Part shown: one piece after another, positions 6,214 to 9,524 of the stretch
How positions within the stretch are numbered: the first letter of the stretch is position 1
Layout: each line of letters begins with the position of its first letter
Source of the DNA: an uncultured Clostridia bacterium
Lineage (GTDB): Bacteria > Bacillota > Clostridia > Saccharofermentanales > DTU023
Assembly (NCBI GenBank): GCA_937922005.1
Contig: CAKZWV010000061.1
Span: 1-9,524, forward strand
Direction of reading: 5' to 3'
DNA length: 9,524 nucleotides
The notes under the pieces: model-generated
What the model was told of the DNA's origin: nothing
What the model saw: only the letters and a program-made list of their open reading frames with translations
The model's database searches: none
Program-made: the position numbers and the translations under genes

Positions 6214-6279
6214 TAAAAGCTACTTTTTGCACAAGTAGAAGAATCCTTTTCCAAAATGGCAGAATATAGGTTCAAACTG

Positions 6280-6308
6280 TTGACAGGAGAGATTATCCTG
6301 CGTATAAT
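6280..6308 (+). promoter_or_regulatory. Consensus sigma-70/sigma-A promoter of the HMA-cadA unit
   Basis: TTGACA (6280-6285) and TATAAT (6303-6308) both match consensus exactly and are separated by the optimal 17 bases. Transcription should start near 6315, at the edge of the palindromic operator. Such a strong promoter implies that the unit is either normally repressed or strongly constitutive. Confidence 0.9.
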
Positions 6309-6315
6309 GATGATA

Positions 6316-6335
6316 CGATCAAATGATCGTTTGAT
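6316..6335 (+). promoter_or_regulatory. Probable ArsR/SmtB-type operator: two overlapping perfect palindromes
   Basis: CGATCA-AA-TGATCG (6316-6329) and ATCAAA-TGATCG-TTTGAT (6318-6335) are both perfect inverted repeats and share most of their bases. The TCAAA...TTTGA form resembles operators of CadC and ArsR regulators. They cover the expected transcription start, so a bound repressor would block initiation. No intact regulator of this family lies in the window. Confidence 0.7.
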
Positions 6336-6376
6336 TGTTTAATGCAAAAACAATATTAAGAGAGGAGTTTTCCAAA

Positions 6377-6595
6377 ATGAAAAAGACTTATAAAATTGAT
6401 GTCGACTGCGCCAACTGCGCCAACTTGATGGAGGATGCCGCCCGCAAGACCTCAGGTGTGGCGGGGGCCACCGTCAACTTTATGACCCTCAAAATGATCG
6501 TGGAGTTCGAGGAGGGCCAGGACCCCAAGACTGTCATGAAGGAGGTCCGCAAAGCCTGCAAGAAAGTTGAGCCCGACTGTGAGGTTTTCCTGTAA
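6377..6595 (+). CDS. Small HMA-domain metal-binding protein upstream of the Cd/Zn ATPase
   Basis: This is a 72-residue single HMA domain beginning MKKTYKIDVDCANCANLMED. The ATG at 6377 is chosen because AGAGGAG lies nine bases upstream. An alternative TTG at 6335 falls inside the operator and would add 14 unlikely residues. The metal pair is Cys11 and Cys14 in DCANC, preceded by an Asp as in Zn/Cd-type domains rather than the GMTCxxC of copper chaperones. The predicted beta-alpha-beta order is present, with a second Cys-containing stretch near the end (KACKKVEPDCEVFL). The ATPase downstream has no N-terminal HMA domain of its own, so this protein probably acts as its detached metal-binding domain or chaperone in the cytosol. 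It is the first gene after the promoter and is separated from cadA by a hairpin that may keep its expression higher. Confidence 0.88.
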   Translation: MKKTYKIDVDCANCANLMEDAARKTSGVAGATVNFMTLKMIVEFEEGQDPKTVMKEVRKACKKVEPDCEVFL

Positions 6596-6607
6596 ACAGC
6601 CGAAAGG

Positions 6608-6645
6608 AAATGCCCTGTCAAGCAACGGCTTGTAGGGCATTTTTC
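6608..6645 (+). terminator. Intercistronic hairpin with T run between the HMA gene and cadA (attenuator-like)
   Basis: AAATGCCCT (6608-6616) pairs with AGGGCATTT (6634-6642), and an inner CAAGC/GCTTG stem closes a 4-base loop across a small internal bulge. The 3' arm runs into TTTTTC. It has the form of an intrinsic terminator but lies inside an apparent operon, so it probably lowers readthrough into cadA or marks an RNA processing point. Confidence 0.75.
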
Positions 6646-6680
6646 TTAAATAAGAAGCAAACGTAGAGAGGTTGAATGAA

Positions 6681-8681
6681 ATGCAAGAATATATTGTAAA
6701 CGGTCTGCTGATCGTGGTGGCTCTGCTGGCCATGATTCTTCAAATCATTGGTATGCGGCCATCCGCCGGTATGACAAAAAAACAAAAAGTGATGTTGTGG
6801 CGTATCCTGATTGCAACAGCTTTGCTGTTGATTTTGCAGGTTCTGGGTGCGGACGCATTTGAGGCCTTTGGTGCTGCGGGGCGCTGGGTGCGTCTTGCAG
6901 TGTTCCTTGTGGATTATCTGGTCATTGGCTACGATATTCTGAAAAAGGCCGGAAAGGGTATCCGCAACGGACGGATGTTCGACGAGAATTTTTTGATGGC
7001 GGTGGCTACGCTTGGTGCGCTTGCCCTGGCCATATATGAAAACGGCGACTATCTGGAGGCCATCGCAGTCATGCTTTTCTATCAGGTAGGCGAATGGTTC
7101 CAGTCTTATGCTGTGGGCAAGAGCCGCCGGAATATTAGTGATTTGATGGATATTCGTCCCGACTACGCCAACATTGAGCGTGACGGTAAGCTGGAGCAAG
7201 TAGACCCTGACGAAGTAGGGATCGAAACCATCATTGTGGTTCAGCCGGGCGAGAAGGTGCCCATTGACGGCACGGTGATTCAGGGTGAATCCACGCTGAA
7301 CACCGCCGCCCTTACCGGCGAGAGCCTGCCCCGAGAGGTCAAGACCGGGGATGAGATCATCTCCGGCTGCATCAACATGACTGGCCTGCTACACATCCAA
7401 ACTACCAAGGAATTTGGCGAGTCTACTGTCTCCAAGATCCTGGATCTTGTGGAGAACGCCTCCTCCCGGAAATCTAAGTCTGAGGACTTTATCTCCCGCT
7501 TCGCCAAAATCTACACACCGGCAGTCTGTTATGCGGCGTTGGCTCTGGCGATCCTGCCGCCTTTGGTGCGGATGTTCGGTATGGGATTAGATGTAGGCTG
7601 GGAGACTTGGATCTACCGAGCGCTGACCTTCCTTGTCGCCAGTTGCCCTTGTGCGCTGGTCATCTCCATTCCCCTGTCCTTCTTTGCAGGCATCGGCGGA
7701 GCCAGCAAGGCGGGCGTTCTGGTGAAGGGGTCCAACTATCTGGAGACCCTTTCTCAGACCAAGATTGTGGTATTTGATAAGACCGGTACTCTGACTCAGG
7801 GCGTGTTTGAGGTAAACGCCATCCATCACAACGAAATGGACGAACGTAAGTTAGTGGAGTATGCAGCCCTGGCGGAGAGCGCCTCCAGCCATCCCATCAG
7901 CAAGAGCTTGCAGAAGGCCTACGGAATGGAGCTTGACCGCAGCCGGATAACAGACATTCAGGAGATCAGCGGCAACGGTGTGATTGCCACGGTGGACGGC
8001 CATCAGGTAGCGGCCGGCAACGACAAGCTCATGGATCGCCTGGGTGTCCAGGCCATTCCCTGCCACAGTGTCGGCACCATCATCCACATGGCCATTGACG
8101 GCACATATGCCGGTCACATTGTTATCTCCGACATTGTTAAGCCCCACTCCAAGGAAGCCATTCAGGCCCTGAAGGCAGCGGGCGTCCATAAGACAGTGAT
8201 GCTAACAGGCGATGCGAAAAAGGTGGCAGACCAGGTGGCAGAGGACCTGGGATTGGACGAAGTTTACAGCGAACTGCTTCCCGCCGATAAGGTGGAGAAG
8301 GTGGAAGCTCTGATCCGCATCAAGCCGGATAAAGCAAAGCTGGCCTTTGTAGGCGACGGTATCAATGACGCTCCAGTGCTTCGCCGGGCGGACATTGGTA
8401 TCGCAATGGGTGCCATGGGGTCCGACGCTGCCATTGAAGCCGCCGATGTGGTGCTGATGGATGACGACCCCATGCAGATCTCCAAGGCCATCAAGATCTC
8501 CCGTAAGTGCCTTGGTATTGTCTACCAGAATATTGTAGTGGCAATCGGTGTGAAACTTGCCTGCCTTGTTCTAGTCGCTCTGGGCTTTGCCAATATGTGG
8601 CTGGCCGTGTTCGCTGACGTGGGTGTGATGATTATCGCCGTTCTCAATGCCATCCGGGCGCTATTTGTGAAGAATCTTTAA
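6681..8681 (+). CDS. cadA: Cd/Zn/Pb-exporting P1B-2-type ATPase without N-terminal HMA domain
   Basis: This is a 666-residue heavy-metal pump of the cytoplasmic membrane, starting at the ATG at 6681 with AGAGAGG nine bases upstream. The TTG at 6672 lies against that site and is rejected. Motifs appear in order (numbered from this ATG): actuator TGES (212-215), the ion-path CPC (322-324), DKTGT with the phosphorylated Asp (366-370), HP of the nucleotide domain (404-405), LTGD (508-511) and GDGINDAP (558-565). Specificity residues fit the Zn/Cd/Pb class: CPC, a Lys in the next-to-last helix (Lys625) and an Asp-x-Gly in the last (Asp646, Gly648). The protein begins directly with membrane helices, so the metal-binding domain is supplied by the separate protein encoded just upstream. 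The frame is complete, and a broken ArsR fragment follows in the same frame after the stop. Zinc, cadmium and lead cannot be separated by sequence alone. Confidence 0.94.
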   Translation: MQEYIVNGLLIVVALLAMILQIIGMRPSAGMTKKQKVMLWRILIATALLLILQVLGADAFEAFGAAGRWVRLAVFLVDYLVIGYDILKKAGKGIRNGRMFDENFLMAVATLGALALAIYENGDYLEAIAVMLFYQVGEWFQSYAVGKSRRNISDLMDIRPDYANIERDGKLEQVDPDEVGIETIIVVQPGEKVPIDGTVIQGESTLNTAALTGESLPREVKTGDEIISGCINMTGLLHIQTTKEFGESTVSKILDLVENASSRKSKSEDFISRFAKIYTPAVCYAALALAILPPLVRMFGMGLDVGWETWIYRALTFLVASCPCALVISIPLSFFAGIGGASKAGVLVKGSNYLETLSQTKIVVFDKTGTLTQGVFEVNAIHHNEMDERKLVEYAALAESASSHPISKSLQKAYGMELDRSRITDIQEISGNGVIATVDGHQVAAGNDKLMDRLGVQAIPCHSVGTIIHMAIDGTYAGHIVISDIVKPHSKEAIQALKAAGVHKTVMLTGDAKKVADQVAEDLGLDEVYSELLPADKVEKVEALIRIKPDKAKLAFVGDGINDAPVLRRADIGIAMGAMGSDAAIEAADVVLMDDDPMQISKAIKISRKCLGIVYQNIVVAIGVKLACLVLVALGFANMWLAVFADVGVMIIAVLNAIRALFVKNL

Positions 8682-8807
8682 GATTTTGCAGGAACCGAAA
8701 TGTCGGAATCCGCTGTTTCCCATCACATTCATATTTTACGGATGAACGGTTTAGTTCGGTGGCGTAGGAGTGGAAAGACGATGATTATGTCCAATAAAGT
8801 GGTGTAA
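8682..8807 (+). pseudogene. Fragment of an ArsR/SmtB-family regulator (recognition helix and start of the wing)
   Basis: Directly after the cadA stop, in the same frame, the sequence reads DFAGTEMSESAVSHHIHILR, then MNGLVRWRRSGKTMIM and a stop. MSESAVSHHxxxLRxxGLVxxRRxGK is the DNA-recognition helix and wing of ArsR-type repressors. The N-terminal half, with its metal site and first helices, and the C-terminal dimerisation helix are absent, and the wing ends in unrelated residues. The left side therefore seems to be a deletion junction at the end of cadA, and the right side is next to an IS256-like element, the probable cause of that loss. It differs from the arsR pseudogene at 1936-2306, so the region once had at least two such regulators. 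Confidence 0.7.
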
Positions 8808-9524
8808 AAAGGAAGAGACGCAAATTTCTAAGGAAGTCGAAAAAAGAGATGAGTCATTTCGAACTTTTCGGTATACTTAGAATTGACACACAACCGGAAA
8901 GGAGAACGAAACGACTCCCATTGAGTTTACTCTAGGAGATAAATTTTGGGAAGACCTCTTTCTTAAGGACGATAAAGATTCCGTGCGTCTATTGAAGGAG
9001 AAATTTGTCAATGCCATTTTGAAAGCAGAGGCCTCAGAGCAGATAGGTGCTTCACGATATGCTCGGAGCGAAGAACGAATAACCTATCGCAATGGCTATA
9101 GAAAACGAGATTTGAATAGCAGCGATGGAACACTGCACCTGCAGGTACCCAAGCTCAGAAATGGAACATTTTCAACCCAGCTTTTTGCATGTTACCAACG
9201 GAGCGAGCGTGCCTTGATGCTTGCCATGATGGAGATGGTGATCCAAGGGGTCTCAACCAGAAAAGTAGCAAATATCACGGAAGAGCTTTGTAGGACACAG
9301 TTTTCAGCTCATATGGTATCCAACTTGTGCAAGGAGCTGGATGAAGGTGTAGAAGCATGAGGTTCTTGGCTTTGATGTTTCAGACAATGAGTCCGAAGCA
9401 AGCTGGAAAGAGATATTCCAATCCCTGAAGGACCGTGGTCTAGACGGAGTGCAGCTTGTTACAAGTGATGCTCACTGCGGGATCCAAAATGCGATACGAG
9501 AGAAGTTTCCTGGAAGTGCCTGGC
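8808..9524 (+). mobile_element. IS256-family insertion sequence, left part (runs off the window)
   Basis: An IS256-type transposase begins near 8911. The roughly 100 bases before it have no coding signal and separate it from the interrupted arsR fragment, as expected for the left end of an insertion sequence. The exact left boundary and its terminal inverted repeat cannot be fixed, because the right end is outside the window; a start around 8808-8815 is only an estimate. Confidence 0.6.
8911..9524 (+). pseudogene. IS256-family transposase, internally deleted, with an ACG in place of the start codon
   Basis: The frame with family features opens after AAAGGAG (8898-8904), but the codon at the expected start distance (8911) is ACG. 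The product would read TPIEFTLGDKFWEDLF, then the RLLKEKFVNAILKAEAS helix, RNGYRKRDLNS, LQVPKLRNGTF and QGVSTRKVANITEEL, all typical of the N-terminal half of IS256-type transposases. It stops at 9360 after KELDEGVEA. From 9356 another frame continues with HEVLGFDVSDNESEASW and QLVTSDAHCGIQNAIREKF, the later part of the same family, holding the second catalytic Asp (SDAH). About 40-50 codons are missing between the two, including the first catalytic Asp normally found in a VDA-like strand. With this deletion the enzyme should be inactive. A downstream GTG at 8983 could start translation but does not repair it. Confidence 0.88.

Noticed and set aside
6335..6376. TTG start at 6335 for the HMA protein
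   Set aside because: It lies inside the palindromic operator, has no ribosome site and adds residues outside the HMA domain.
6247..6379. 12-bp direct repeat TTTTCCAAAATG at 6247-6258 and 6368-6379, the first opening a 28-codon frame
   Set aside because: The frame runs through the -35, -10 and operator and resembles nothing; the repeat is short and AT-rich, so chance is likely.
6618..7199. 193-codon minus-strand ORF opposite cadA
   Set aside because: It is antisense to conserved cadA codons and crosses the intercistronic hairpin; no family features.
1..9524. CRISPR array, tRNA, rRNA or riboswitch
   Set aside because: No regularly spaced direct repeats, no tRNA-like cloverleaf and no long conserved non-coding leader were seen.

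Overview
The window looks like a low-to-medium GC Firmicutes genome, probably class Clostridia. The grounds are strong AGGAGG-type ribosome binding sites, a clostridial-style ArsR with a His-rich N-terminus, a CsoR/CopA/CopZ copper cassette, and a Cd/Zn P-type ATPase preceded by a separate small HMA protein. The assignment rests on protein flavour only, not on any search. The region is an accessory island in which heavy-metal export genes sit among decaying genes.

Layout. Positions 1-663 (+) hold the C-terminal end of a type I restriction enzyme R subunit (HsdR), whose tail carries three 27-bp tandem repeats. Positions 664-910 hold no convincing gene. On the minus strand, read right to left, are a copper operon and then a run of regulatory genes and remnants. 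The copper operon is copA (broken by a one-base deletion in a homopolymer), a CopZ-like domain fused to the CopA C-terminus that also has its own start site, csoR, and a strong terminator. After it come a CGGC-domain remnant, an ArsR pseudogene and an apparently intact AraC-family regulator. Between about 5580 and 6215 (+) are remnants: a FeoB C-terminus, a Walker-A-like fragment and a small Cys-containing membrane peptide. From 6280 (+) there is a near-perfect housekeeping promoter overlapping palindromic operators. It drives a 72-aa HMA metal-binding protein and, after an intercistronic hairpin, a complete P1B-2 Cd/Zn/Pb-exporting ATPase. A fragment of an ArsR winged helix follows, apparently cut by an IS256-family element. 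The transposase of that element has a non-ATG first codon and an internal deletion.

Working together. CsoR probably represses the copper operon through an inverted repeat upstream of copA, and CopA exports Cu(I) fed by CopZ-like domains. The cad unit probably responds to an ArsR-family repressor, but both ArsR genes visible here are broken, so the pump may be constitutive or controlled from elsewhere. At least six separate gene-breaking lesions lie in 9.5 kb. This fits either real decay of an island or residual indel errors in the assembly. I see no clearly new system. The most interesting points are the nested copZ, the copA slippage tract with its ATGA overlap, and the metal operators without intact local repressors.
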